Shown here one piece after another: positions 40,367-52,363 of a stretch of DNA of 64,000 bases (positions are counted from its first letter, which is position 1; each line of letters begins with the position of its first letter). A model generated the notes under the pieces. That model ran no database searches. It saw nothing but the letters and a program-made list of their open reading frames with translations, and was not told where the DNA came from. Source of the DNA: Bigelowiella natans CCMP2755 (taxonomy: Eukaryota; Cercozoa; Chlorarachniophyceae); contig ADNK01000778.1 of NCBI GenBank assembly GCA_000320545.1, positions 62,001 to 126,000 of the forward strand, given 5' to 3'. Position numbers and translations under genes: made by a program.

Positions 40367-43300
40367 ATGCAGAAAGTCCGAAGCATCTTCGGAACTCTTT
40401 TAGGCCGCAAGAGGACCTTCACCTTTAAGAAACAGGATGTGGAAAAGGAGAACCAGAGGCAGGCACAAGTAAGAAGCCGGCTACGGTGGCAGGAAGATCA
40501 GTTCTTTACAACTTCTGCTTCTTGTAGGTGTGGAAGGACGTTGTCGAACCGATGATGAAAATATTCGAGACTGGAGACTACAAACGTAACTTGTGACCAC
40601 TCTCACCTCTCGCGCTCCTCGAGAAATCTCATTCTTCTATCATATTTAGATGATGGTATACCGGATAATCCCTTGAAAGATGATAACTCCGAATCCACTA
40701 GTAGCAAGGACAAATCTGATCATAGAAGGAGCTCATTCAGAAGCAGTAGATCGAGTGTTTCCCTTCCCTCGAACGAGTTGGATCTTGAAGTCACGGCAGG
40801 AAGCAACCCCACTTCATGGGTTCTACTTATTGGCGATATACAAACTATGATAGTTGTACTATGACTTGTTGCCATTTTACTTGCAAAAGCTCTGCTACAA
40901 TAGTTACAAAATTGAAGTAAATAATAAGCTTTGGTGCTTTGCTCAGAACTATGAAGATCTCGATTTTTTTCCTCCATTCAATTTATTCCATCATGCCAGA
41001 CACCTGAAGAAAAGCTCCAAGAATACTTGAAGCACAACGAGGAGGTAAACTTTATAATAAAATTATACGAGATTTAGGAATACTCACGATTTACTTTCTT
41101 GCGCGCGCAAATTTTAAGATCGAAGAAGTCAACGCCAAGATAGAAGTGGCTTTTTACACACCCCAAGACCCACAGGTTCACACAGACAGCAAGACTTTAG
41201 AGGTGGGGAACGCATATAATCACAGTTGTGCAATGATATCTAACAGCAAACCTCAAATTTTGCCCAACGTATCAACTTCAGGCAATGCATAACAAGTTGA
41301 AAGAGTTATCTCTGGCGCTGGTGAACACTCAGGAACAAGTCTACGAGGCCCTTTGTTCGCGATATCCGCTTCTTTACAAGTCAGCCTCCTTTTCCTCCCC
41401 TCTTCTTCGCACTCTATATTCAATATTATTCTAATCGAAGCAAGGATTCAATGAGAATATAATTTCAGGCATAATGTACACCCTTCACGGATGGTCGTTT
41501 ATCACTTCGCGAAGAAGTATCGCTTCCTATATCGCCAAGGAGGAGAATGTGCATCACAGGTCTGCCAGGCGACACAAGAGAACTACATTGCATGTTTATG
41601 GTGATCACGGATATATGATCCCCCCCCCCCCCTTCATATTGTCAGATTCGAAGTCTTCTGTGGGAAGTGTGCAGTCTCTCTGAGGTTGAGAAAACGAAGT
41701 ACAAGTCTTTTGAATTTGTGCCTACCGGCGCTGGTAAAGATGGTGGAGCTGGAATGAAGACTGGGCCCTCCGCATACTTTGAATCTCTTCTAGCAGAGTC
41801 AAAGTACTTCCCATGTGCTGCGGATATTAATGATAATGGTTATGAATGGCAGCGAGTGATGTCACGCTATGATATATTACAACGAAGCTTTGATCTTTTG
41901 TCATGCGTTGGAACGACTTAATTAATATGTCCTTCTCCTCGCCAATAACAACTTAGAAAACATGAAAATGACACGGACCTTCAGTCGAAGCAGAGGCTAA
42001 TACTAGAGCAAATCGACAAGGACATTCATAGAACCCTGGCTGATGAAAGGTTCATCATCTTGCGTGCGTCCACACAATCCCCCCACCCCACCCTACCTTT
42101 CTATATAAAATATATGACATATATTTCTTCCTCCCTTTTCATTTTCTGTAACAATAAATCATGCGGCACGTCAATGAACATACAACACATAATGACAGCT
42201 ACTTTGGGGAGCACGAGGAGAATAACCTGAAGCTTCGTAATGTGCTAAGAGCATTCTCAATTCACCATCCAAAAATTGGCTACTGTCAGTCTATGAACTT
42301 TGTTGCTGGAGGTAAGTCTTTCTGCATTCAATCCAATATCTCTTACACTTTCTGATACTGACTTCTTTCGTCTTCTTCTTTGTCCTTTCCTTCTAATGCT
42401 ATCTCTTTCTTCTCTTTCTGTTCCCTTTTGCGTGCTCACTTTTCGCTGGATAGGACTCCTGATGATCTTTGATGACGAAGAAAGGACATTTTGGGTCTTG
42501 TGCCGACTGGTATTTTGAGCTAGTTTCCTCACGGGAGAGAGAAGGGGAGAAGTAAGATAATGATGCAATGCTAATAGGAGTATTGTGTGAAAAACTTAGA
42601 TTCTTGAAATCATGCCAACGGACTATTACTCCCTTTCGATGTCAGGGGTTGTAACAGACGTACAGGTAGCGCAATCAATTCAACAATATGGATTCTTCCA
42701 TAATCATTTCTAACATAATTTCTATCATCATTCTCTGAAACGAAAGCTTAGTTGCATTACTTGCAAAAGTTTCATACTACAGCTGATCTATGTCATTGTT
42801 GTTGACCTTGTACTGTTTCTTTTCCTTCGTTTCTTCCTTTTATGATAAGGTACTGGGAAAACTTCTAAAGCAACATCATCCTGCTGTGGATTCCTTGCTT
42901 GAGAGGCTCGAGGTTACATGTTGTTCTTGCTACATGATCAAAAAGATGTTCAAACACACATCCACACCTGCACGCACATTTCCATCATCTTCCTGGTTTT
43001 ATGTCTGATTTTGTTAATATCATCCTTGCTATCATCATCATCTTGCTTGGCAATACTAATGATAACTTGCAGCTGCAAGTACCGACATTTATCCATAATA
43101 ACAATTATGGCGACAACATCAACAAAAATAGCACAACTCCTGCACCTACTACCGCTTACGATAGGTGAAGTTGGAGATCTTGTGCTGCCACATGCTGATG
43201 TCGCTGTGTTTTGGAGCTGCGCCCCTCCCAGTTGCACAGCGCTGCATGGACCTGGTATGGTGTGTGGGAGAGTGATTTGGGATGCGATTGGAAGTGACTC

Positions 43301-46300
43301 ATAGAAATAGCAGAGCTTTCATGGAGGTCTAGAAGGAAGAGAGACGAGAGGAGGATAACATCGGCGACGTCATCAAAGTTAGGATAATGTGGGAGCCAAC
43401 AGCTATGTGATGGTTCAGCATTGTCGTAGTCTGCCAAGGACTAAACGCAAGTACACACACACTTTCACCACATACACACGCAGGTGCTTGTCGAGGGATC
43501 CTTCGTCCTCGTCGCAGTTGTTTTGGCTATGATTGTCGTATGTAAGGGCCAAATCCTCGCCCAGGATGATGCTGGGGACATGATGCTGCTTCTTGCAAGT
43601 AAGTACTACTTATGTTGTCGTTGTTATTGTTGCCAAACGCGAACTTTCGTACTCTGCTCCTATATGTGATCGTAATCATCACCACCACCATCATCATCAC
43701 CATCATATTTCATAGGTATTGGACGCGACTTGGAAGAGGAGGTCTGGGAGGAATTCTTCGCTTGTGTTTACTTCTACATCGAAGTTACTGGGAACGAGAT
43801 CAAGAAAATGAGTGCGTTGTTGATCTAGATTATTACCACCACATTTTACGCCACACTCACTAGCATCGTGATGGTCGTATGGCTTCATGTTTTTTGACAT
43901 AATCATTATTATCATGGATGTTGTGATTTAATATCTTGCTGACCCTCAGGAGCTGAGTTGGCCGATAGCGTTCGCAAGGCGCAGAAGAAGCTCCTCGCCA
44001 AGTGCTTCATCGGTGTCGATATCCCACCGTCTGATGATGACGAGCATAACGACGACGAAGATGACCTGGACGACGACGATGATGATGATGATGAGGCTGT
44101 ATTAACACCAAGACACTCATCGTCCGGGACTTCATCTCCAAAAAGAATAAGGAGGAGGAGAATGGAGTCAGCGGATGTGTTGTTAAACTCGCCTTCTACC
44201 CCCCCGTTAGCAAATAGAGGGATCAGAGCGACGTCGCTGATGTTGCCGCCCTCTTCATCCAGCAAACGCCGCGCGCGCTCTTCGGATATGTCAAAGAATA
44301 GAAGCAGGGATGGTAGCAAAGGCGGCAGCGGTCAAAGGGGCAGGAGCAGCAGAAGCAGAGGGCTCGACTCAAGAATTAGCGCTTCTCGTTCGCGGTCGCG
44401 ACGGCGTAGAAGGGAGAGAAAGCAAAGGTTAAAGCAGCAGAAACAACAGCAGAGGCGACAGCAGAAGTTGCCCCCTGACCTTGCATGGATGAAGAAAGTT
44501 AAGCGCATCCCCGTAAGACACATGCAGGTTCTTGTTGGCATGGGATTCTCTCCGCCTGCTGTACAACGGGCGTGCGTGGAGACGTTGGGACAGCCCCTCC
44601 AGGCAAGATTACAGTGATGATGATGATGATGTTGATGTGTTGATGATGATGATAGTAGTAGTGCGCAAAAATGATAATAATGATGATAATACAGCTGTGA
44701 AGAATAGAAAAGCAAAGGGCTAGAATCCCTATGACTCGTTGCATGTTGCTTGTAATGTATTAGCCATCCCTGTCTCTTGCTCGTTTTTATTCTTGCTCTC
44801 TCTTACCGACGGCTCATTCTCCGCACTCCACCCCTATGATGCATCTGCCTGCTTAGCCACGAACGACGATACCTGATCATCACGATAATGAAAACATATT
44901 TTAGACTACACTAGACTGGCTTCTTAGGCACGTCACTGAAGCAAAAGGAGCGGTCATACAACAACGCTTTTTTGTTGCTAACAATCACTCACTTGGTGGT
45001 GCTATCGTCGTGTAGCTGTTCATTCTATTTTTCTTTCGGTAATATGTGTTCCATTTGTTGTGTTGCTTCATTATTGTGTTGGTGATGCTAATACCAGGAG
45101 GTCGCCCAACGGCTGTCAAAGGGCACAGATGAGAAGCTGGAGCGAAGTAGTAATAGTAGTAGTAGTAGTAGTAATAATGATATTAGTAGCAGCAATTGAG
45201 CATTATTATTCGTGAGAACTCTTCGCACATTTGCAAAAATAAGATGGAATAAATCTAATCAACGCGAAACGACCTGCTCTCATCGATTTGCTCTTTCCTC
45301 TTCGTTCCGTCTGTTCAATGATCTCCTTTTCTTTCTTTCAGGCAAAAAAAAACAGCAAATGTTGAGTGTGAGGGTGCCTCCTGGAGTTGGCTCTGGGCAG
45401 TTGATTCAAGTACATAATATCTCCATCGACGGATCGCAGAAAGATCCACAATTCGCACAACCTGCACACACGCGCGCGTACACACATACATACATACAAT
45501 ACATAATGACAGCGAAATATGTGACTCGCCTATTACATTGTTTGCATGCGTGTGCTACGACTGCATTACGTGGCGTCCCTCTTGTCTCTCTGTCAGAAAT
45601 ACACCCATCATCGCTTGTAATTCTTGAATAATTCTCCGTGTAAGTAAGTATTATGATCGATCGGGGACATGATGGATATGCTCTGTGTATGAATTATGTT
45701 GAAATAATCAGGTTAAAACGCCATACGGAAGGCTTCTCCGGGTTCGCGTACCTCATGGTAGTATGATATAATTGAGAACGAGTGGTGGTAGAGAATGCTG
45801 CTGGGAAATTGTTTTGCACCTGTGGTAGCAGCAGCAGCAGCAGCAGCTGTGCAGAAAATAGAGAAAGTTTTGATCATAAAAGGGAGGAAGTATGGGTCGT
45901 AGCCGTCGATTTAGTGTTCTGCGTGCTCCTTATTCTCCTCTCACCCTCCGCTCCTCATACTGCTTTACCATTCTATACAAATAAACACACATGAATACAC
46001 GCACACCCATACACACATTGACAGGCTATCGATCTGGCATGCAGTTCTTAGTGGAGTACAATGATCGAAAGATTCCGTCGTCGGATGAGACTAAGGTAGT
46101 AATCAGCTGAGACTGTCCTGCCTTCCTTCATCCCAGTAGGAAGAAGGATGAGAAGGAGTAGTAGTTGTTGGAATAAGAAAGAAGAAGTGCGAGGATTGGC
46201 AAGAAAAGGAGACGATGACGAATAATGATGAGATAGTGAGAAAGAGAATGATGTCATATTTTCATTCATATCAGCGAAGGAAACCCGAGCGCAAATCCGG

Positions 46301-46799
46301 CGGTAAGCAATCAGAACATTATGTGATTCTTGAAGTACTGATGCTGCTGCTGCTGATGATGATGATGATGATAGTGAGAGACGATGATGATGATAATGAT
46401 GATGATGATGATGATGAGGATAATGCCGTAGGTGCTAGTGAGCTGGAGGCAGGTGAAGGAGAAGGAGGAGGAAGAGGAGAGCTGAGACTGAAGTTTCGGG
46501 TTCCTGCCAACGCCAAGCCAGGACAAACAGTGTTTGTTAAGACACCAGAAGGGTGTGTTTCTACTCAAAGAAGAAGAGAATAGATTAAAGAAACAATTTA
46601 AGATGGTTTTGGGAGGGAGTGAGGGAGTGAGGGGGGGTCTATTAACACACACGGGGGGTCTATTAACACACACTTGAATTCTTGCTTGCCTGCTAAAATT
46701 GAAATGACAAACTCTACTAAATGTTGTCACATATAGTACACACGTGTGCACACACACACACACACATACAAATATATATTTTATGGAAAATATATATAC

Positions 46800-46838
<39 letters not shown>

Positions 46839-47243
46839 CCGATGGATTCGTCGTTGTGTGTTCCCCCTTGTCCTCCTCATGCATCTGATCTGACCTATTA
46901 TGGGCGTTGTTGCTATCATCACATACCCCCACATCGAAGGCAAAGACTGAAGGTGATACTACCGAAGTCAGCATACCCTGGGAAGCAACTCAAGGTTAAC
47001 TATACACTCACATCGTCGCCTGCGCCATCGAATAGAACAAATAGATCGGTGGGAGAAGGTAAGCCAAAAGGGCAGCAGCAGCGCCCTTCCTCCGTCCCTC
47101 CTCGTTCTGCCCCCGCTCCTCCGTCAACGGAAAGGCGGGAGGTGTCCTGCCAGCAAAAACCCTTCGGCCTCAATATAGAAGGTGGCCACTAATACAGTAA
47201 CACAACGCGTTTCTTGTCGTCCACTTCTTCATTAACAGTATTT

Positions 47244-47279
<36 letters not shown>

Positions 47280-48610
47280 GAAGCTACGTTACGTATCAGA
47301 TGGCACGTTGATGGTCTCGAAGGTCAGAGGGATTGCAAAGCAGATGGGGGTATGTACTATAAAGATGTATTTTCCGAAAGGGGGGGGGAAAGTAACTTTG
47401 AGGGATAAAAGCACCATACCTCTCTAACTGATCTCTCGAAGTAATGTTGACCAATATCACCATATTATCATTATCATCATTTTTTCATTTCTTTCTGGCG
47501 CAACATCTTCAGATCCAACCCGGAGACGTTATCGAAAGCATCGCTGGAAGCAAAGTTACGCCTTACTCTTGGAAGAAGGTCATATTAGTCCTAGCTCTTC
47601 GTGAGTGAAAGAGAGAGAGATGGGAAGAGGGAAGGAAGAAGCATTTGATGCCTCGCATAACTAAGGGATTCATAACACTTCTGTTCTTGTCTAATTATTG
47701 TAACTGAGAATAAATGGTTCTTTGAACGAAGAAGATACATTCTCAAACAGATTTAGTTTTATTGGCTTTTATTGGCTTTCTATCGTCACCCCTCCCTCTT
47801 ATGACTCCCCCCTCCTTCTCTTTTCAGGCATATATCGAGGCGATTTGTCCTTTCCCAATAGTCCTTGTGACTTCTACTCAAAGAAGGCACAATAGTAGCA
47901 GTAGTAGCATCATCAACCATCGTGCCGTTGAAAATACAGGCGATTCTTCAACCTCTCGTCAATCACTACTACAACGACGCAAAGTAACAGTGTGGAAGAC
48001 CCCGTTTGGAATGACATGTAACCAGGTAAAATGTGTTGTCTGTCTGCTTACTTACTAGCAGCCAAATCCTTGTCGATGATAAATAATACTTTGCATTCTT
48101 CATCTTACTATTGTTGTTGTTGCTCAAGGCTTATGGCAGTGCAGTGGTGGTGTCGAAGGTGGAGGGAGAGGCTGCTCGGTGCAATGTGTGTCCCGGAGAT
48201 AGATTAGAAAAAATCGCCGGTCAACGTGTCCAACAAAATACGTGGAAAGAGATATTCGAGTCGGCCTGCAAGCAGCTGCCTTTCGAGATCGTGCTTCTCC
48301 CTGCTGCTGCCACTGCTAATGCAGCTAGTGCTACCACTCCTCCACCCTCGTCGTCGTCTTCGACTTCCACCCACGCTCCTATCCATCGCAAGCAGCAGCA
48401 ACAACAACACAGATTACTACAATCAAGGACCTCTCCTATTGGTCAAGACGGAACGATATCCCTCAGCTTTGATGCCACGAAGCCAATTGGCATCGAACTC
48501 AAAGAGTCAGTGCTAGTACTACTAGTAGTTGTTGAACTAATAGTAATACTTTTTATTGTTGTTGTTGCAAAATGAACACGATGAAATTTCATCTTCCACG
48601 CGATGATAGG

Positions 48611-48643
<33 letters not shown>

Positions 48644-49614
48644 AACTACAACTACTACTACAGCAATAGCTGTTGCCACCATGAACATCACAGAAACCCA
48701 TTTTCCACTCTGAATTCCGAATCGTTCGTCATTCTTGTGCATCACAATGAAGGTCCGATGGACGCTTACTGGTTCTCGGAACTGAGCCGGGAAAGCAAGC
48801 AGCAGGTCGCGTAAGCAACGGATGGCAGCTTCTCAGTATTGCAGGCGTATCTGTTAAGACGCAGCGGGAAGTAGGAGCTGTAATGCGGAAGCATAGGCGC
48901 CAAAACGCACCTCCAGTGCAGATGGTGTTCGATATTTGCTTGCCGGTATCGCGTAGAACTTCCATAGCTCCCCCAAAAGGCCCCCCACCCCCCAGTGCAA
49001 AGTGGGCCTCGGAGCTTGAGACACTGGTTGGTGTTGTGAGTGCATGTGAGGAGGGTAGATGTGCCGGACGAAAGCTTGGCTCTGTCTAATTACTGTTGTT
49101 GGTGTTCTTTGTCGCACCTGTCGCACGCATTCTTGTCTTAGACATGCAACATTGCTGTGGCGAGTAGCGTGGGAGTCTCTTCATCTCCTTTTTCCTTACC
49201 GAGATGCATGAATGCCATACCACTCAACAACGATGATATGTGCATGTTCAGGTGGATATGGGGCTCACAAATACCAGCGCAAACATCGTGGCTTTAGAGA
49301 AAACCAACGGGCAAATCAACGATGCAATTTCCATGTTACTTTCATCTGCTGATACCAAACGCTCAAGCAGTAGCGGTGGTGGAAAACGGAGCAGTGCTGA
49401 TTCCGGCAGTTTTAGCTCTTCAAGGCCAGGACAAGGATCAGCGTCTTCGTCAAGAAGAGCTTCGAATGAAAATGATTACCGTCACAAAATGGCCCAATTG
49501 CGTGGAATGGGATTCGACAATGATCGACAGGCTGCTGCAGCACTAGCAAGTGCAAATGGGGACGTAAATGCTGCATGTGCGATGCTGATTAGCGAACAAA
49601 GTGCAAAGAAGTAA
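40367..49614 (+). CDS. TBC RabGAP fused to UBA, VPxG-repeat, PDZ and UBA modules
   Basis: Thirty exons: 40367-40468, 40528-40585, 40650-40789 (or -40819), 41000-41044, 41119-41202, 41282-41379, 41469-41559, 41646-41860, 41957-42049, 42199-42311, 42454-42509, 42600-42665, 42850-42912, 43165-43254, 43484-43598, 43716-43811, 43950-44602, 45098-45146, 45342-45409, 45712-45757, 46025-46095, 46275-46302, 46432-46552, 46940-47181, 47300-47349, 47513-47578, 47828-48025, 48129-48505, 48753-49026, 49252-49614. They sum to 4131 nt, about 1376 residues. The TBC domain (about 205-500) keeps the arginine finger IDKDIHRT and glutamine finger IGYCQSMNF. Then come an acidic/SR-like stretch, a UBA (MQVLVGMGFSPPAVQRA, about 690-735), four VPxG repeats (VRVPPGVGSGQLIQVKTP, VRVPHGYRSG, FRVPANAKPGQ, ILPKSAYPGK), three PDZ domains (PFGLNIEDGTLMVSKV; PFGMTCNQAYGSAVVVSKV; PIGIELKESDGRLLVLG) and two UBAs (LETLVDMGLTNTSANIV; LRGMGFDNDRQAAAALASA). 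Skipping the splice at 45146 would instead stop at 45199 and split it into two genes. Confidence 0.82.
46632..46673 (+). repeat. Tandem 21-bp duplication in intron
   Basis: Two perfect copies of a 21-mer beginning GGGGGGTCTATTAACACAC, in the intron between exons ending 46552 and starting 46940 of the TBC fusion gene. Confidence 0.9.
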
Positions 49615-50728
49615 TGACATCTTATGTCAAAAATCGATGCATCTTATTCCCATTGTAGCCATGCGAACATTGAATCATTTGTGGCATTTGCTGTTTGCAA
49701 TTGAGAACATTGCAAGTTGTCAAGAAAGACGAACACGCACGTGCACGCTGGCGCGTGCTGTTTGTGTTGTCTGGCTTCGATGACTTGGTGCGGCGAGGAT
49801 GCGTGCCACGCCAGCACGTGCGTGCGTGCAGTGCACAAACGTGCATGCCACATTGCTGCAATGAGCGGCGCAGCTGCACGCTAGCTGTGTGCGAACGTGT
49901 GTTGTTGCTGATGCCAACAACATTGCACGACGCTGTTTCATTGAACAGCAAATCGTTGCACGTGCAGAGCTGTCGTTGCATCGCACCGCTTTCGATTTTG
50001 CTTGTTGCTGTCTAGCTGTGTGTGTTGTTTCAAAACGGCACTTTGCTCCGAAACTGCATTTTGTGCAATGCTTGCTTGGTCATGATCCTCATCGTCGTCG
50101 CAAACCGATGCTTCTTCGGTGGTGTCGCACTCCTGGACTTGCAGGTTCAAGCACGAGGTGGTTGGCGATGGAACCTGTGATTTCCTGATTTCTCTGCTCG
50201 TACAACACATCTTAAATGAAAACGTGAAATACGCAATGCAATTGTGACGTGCGACAAGAAAGTTACACATCGTTGGTCTTCACGTGATAATGTTGCATAG
50301 CACATTCAGAGCAATAGGAAGGAACCTGCTAGCTTTGTGGAGAGGCGATAGCGAAAGTGAAGGCTATTTTTTGACAAACAGAAACGACACTTGCCTCAAC
50401 AGAAAGTTATCAGCTTCTGGGTGGAAAATTGGTGGCACTGCTTTCGACTGAGTGCCCATTGAAATTTTGGGTGAGTTCAAGGAGTTTTGTGGGGACGACA
50501 CGCGACAATCAAAGGCTTATCCAAACGTAATACCTGGATTTAAACGGCATGTGTTCATTCACATTTAACTTGATTGTATCAGTCGTATAATAAAAACGTT
50601 CTGTACATTATGATTCTTTTGCTACCCAAATCGTTGAAATTCATCTGAAATCGCTGTTGAAGAAATCCTGATCAAATCGGTACTCTCTGCAGCCCCTTTC
50701 GCCCCCAGAGAAGTGCCTTAGTTGGAAC
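49615..50728. other. Palindrome-rich intergenic region 3' of the TBC fusion gene
   Basis: From about 49690 to 50060 the DNA is rich in CGTGC, GCACGT, TGCATGC and GCTAGC-type words. The remaining 650 bp before the next start codon lacks them and probably contains the promoter of the putative glycosyltransferase. No exon was supported. Confidence 0.6.
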
Positions 50729-51748
50729 ATGCGTACTTTGCTCATCCTCACCGTATTTACGGCTCAGGCCTATAGCGTACTGAATGCTCAGGCACAACAT
50801 GCAGTTATCGCTGGAAGGCACGTAGGGAAATTTAAGACAAAAAAAGAGGCTGTAGTCATCGTAGGCGCTAGATTCGGTGAGGTTCCTCAAAGGACCATCG
50901 CCATGCTGGAGAAGCTAGATCGTGATCACTTCGCTCCGTTTTTATTCTATGACGGAGATGTAAGGAACATTACTGATTGGCTTCCAAATACATCATTTCC
51001 ACAACTCCCCATGCACCGCAGAAAAGAAATGACTTTCCTGAAACAAGCATATAGAAGATTTAGCGGCATGTGGAAGTGCCCATCAAAACCCTTTCAAACT
51101 CGATGGCTGGCATCGCAAAACGATTTTGATCGCGCATGGTTCATTGAAGAGGATGTTTACTTCAACGTAATACTAATACCCATTTACTCATGGTTTTCGT
51201 CCTGGCAGCACGCACAGCAACAGTCTCATTTGTTCTTTTTTGTTCGAATTAATAGGGCAACTGGAACAAATTTCTCAAAAGCTTACACAAACGACGACTC
51301 CGATCTACTTGCTTGTGGCTTCAGGTACAATACAAATAATCCTAGAAAAGATCCTTTAGTAGAGGCATGCGAAGTGTGCCATGGCAAACACGTTCATGGC
51401 TTGATCTCCATCCATCGCCTTTCGAAGAACTTGGCAAGGAAAACCATCAAGACACTACTTGCAAATAAAACCGGCCACCATGAATACTTTATGCCAACTG
51501 TATGCTATCTCGATGGCGAATGTAACCTGAGGACGATTAGTAAAGATAAATGGATTGGGTCATTCCACTTCCGCCCCGCAATAGATCCTTCAAGCATGTA
51601 TAAGGACAAACTCTACCATCCAGTGAAACACTGGATTGAAGCAGATCCAAAACTTGAGCTAGTTGAGGACTATGACGATTTGAAGGAGGAAATAGAAAGG
51701 ACATGGAAGTCAGAACCCATTCAGAAGATTCCTGCAGGATATGAATAG
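50729..51748 (+). CDS. Putative secretory-pathway glycosyltransferase, intronless
   Basis: A 339-residue open frame with a cleavable-looking signal peptide (MRTLLILTVFTAQAYSVLNA). Near residue 135-150 it has FDRAWFIEEDVYF, which resembles the acidic metal-binding segment in GT-A-fold glycosyltransferase-like proteins of algae. A later YTNDDSDLLACGFR segment and a Cys-rich stretch (CEVCHGKHVHG) follow. The 30 residues between these parts (about 148-180) are hydrophobic and poorly compositional. A GT at 51169 with AG at 51210 or 51225 could remove 42 or 57 bp in frame, so a short intron is possible. Family assignment is tentative and no substrate can be named. Confidence 0.6.
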   Translation: MRTLLILTVFTAQAYSVLNAQAQHAVIAGRHVGKFKTKKEAVVIVGARFGEVPQRTIAMLEKLDRDHFAPFLFYDGDVRNITDWLPNTSFPQLPMHRRKEMTFLKQAYRRFSGMWKCPSKPFQTRWLASQNDFDRAWFIEEDVYFNVILIPIYSWFSSWQHAQQQSHLFFFVRINRATGTNFSKAYTNDDSDLLACGFRYNTNNPRKDPLVEACEVCHGKHVHGLISIHRLSKNLARKTIKTLLANKTGHHEYFMPTVCYLDGECNLRTISKDKWIGSFHFRPAIDPSSMYKDKLYHPVKHWIEADPKLELVEDYDDLKEEIERTWKSEPIQKIPAGYE

Positions 51749-52363
51749 ATCGTATCGTAAGCTGGTCATGTACGTGGTGTCGTTCGTGGATACTGACTAC
51801 CGCACATCAATCTAAACACAGTGCTTTATAGCATCTAGCATAGGGCTCGCAATATTAAAGTATGCAAGGAAAAGTAGCGGCACAGGCCCAATAATGCTAA
51901 TTCTGGAATTTTGGCACAGCGTCTATTATTTAAGCATTTTGTGTATCGTAAATGTCGTGCATATCGTAGTGTATGTACATTTTTTTTTGCATCGGATCTC
52001 ACATCGCAGCTAATGCAATTATTGCTTGTGTGGCACCGCACGCTTGCGTATTTGCAAGCACATGTCATAGAGATCCATGCGATGTTGGTAAATGTTGTGA
52101 ATCATCGACCAATTTTATAAATGCAATGTGTCATGGATTTAAGATGTTATATCAACATGCACGCTGCACAGCTAGTCGTCATGTAGCTGTAGTGCAACAA
52201 TGCCGCCAATTGAGCAACGTTTAACAATTCTACATCATTGGTGTCATGTGCTAGCTAGCTACCGCTAGGCCGAAAGCGACACGACAACCACATGATCAGA
52301 TAACTTTCTTCATCAAATGTTGCTTTCGCAGCACTACACGTTCGTGATTATTCACAATAATTC
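51749..52363. other. Convergent intergenic region
   Basis: Lies between the 3' ends of the putative glycosyltransferase and the PP2C gene. TGCAA, GCATGT, CTAGCTAGCTACCGCTAG and CATGC words are frequent between 51830 and 52280. No exon was recognised. Confidence 0.6.

Noticed and set aside
45098-45199. Read-through of the UBA exon to a stop at 45199, ending the TBC gene there
   Set aside because: The extension is a translated (AGT)n microsatellite; splicing at 45146 continues in phase to the next exon. Kept as the alternative model.
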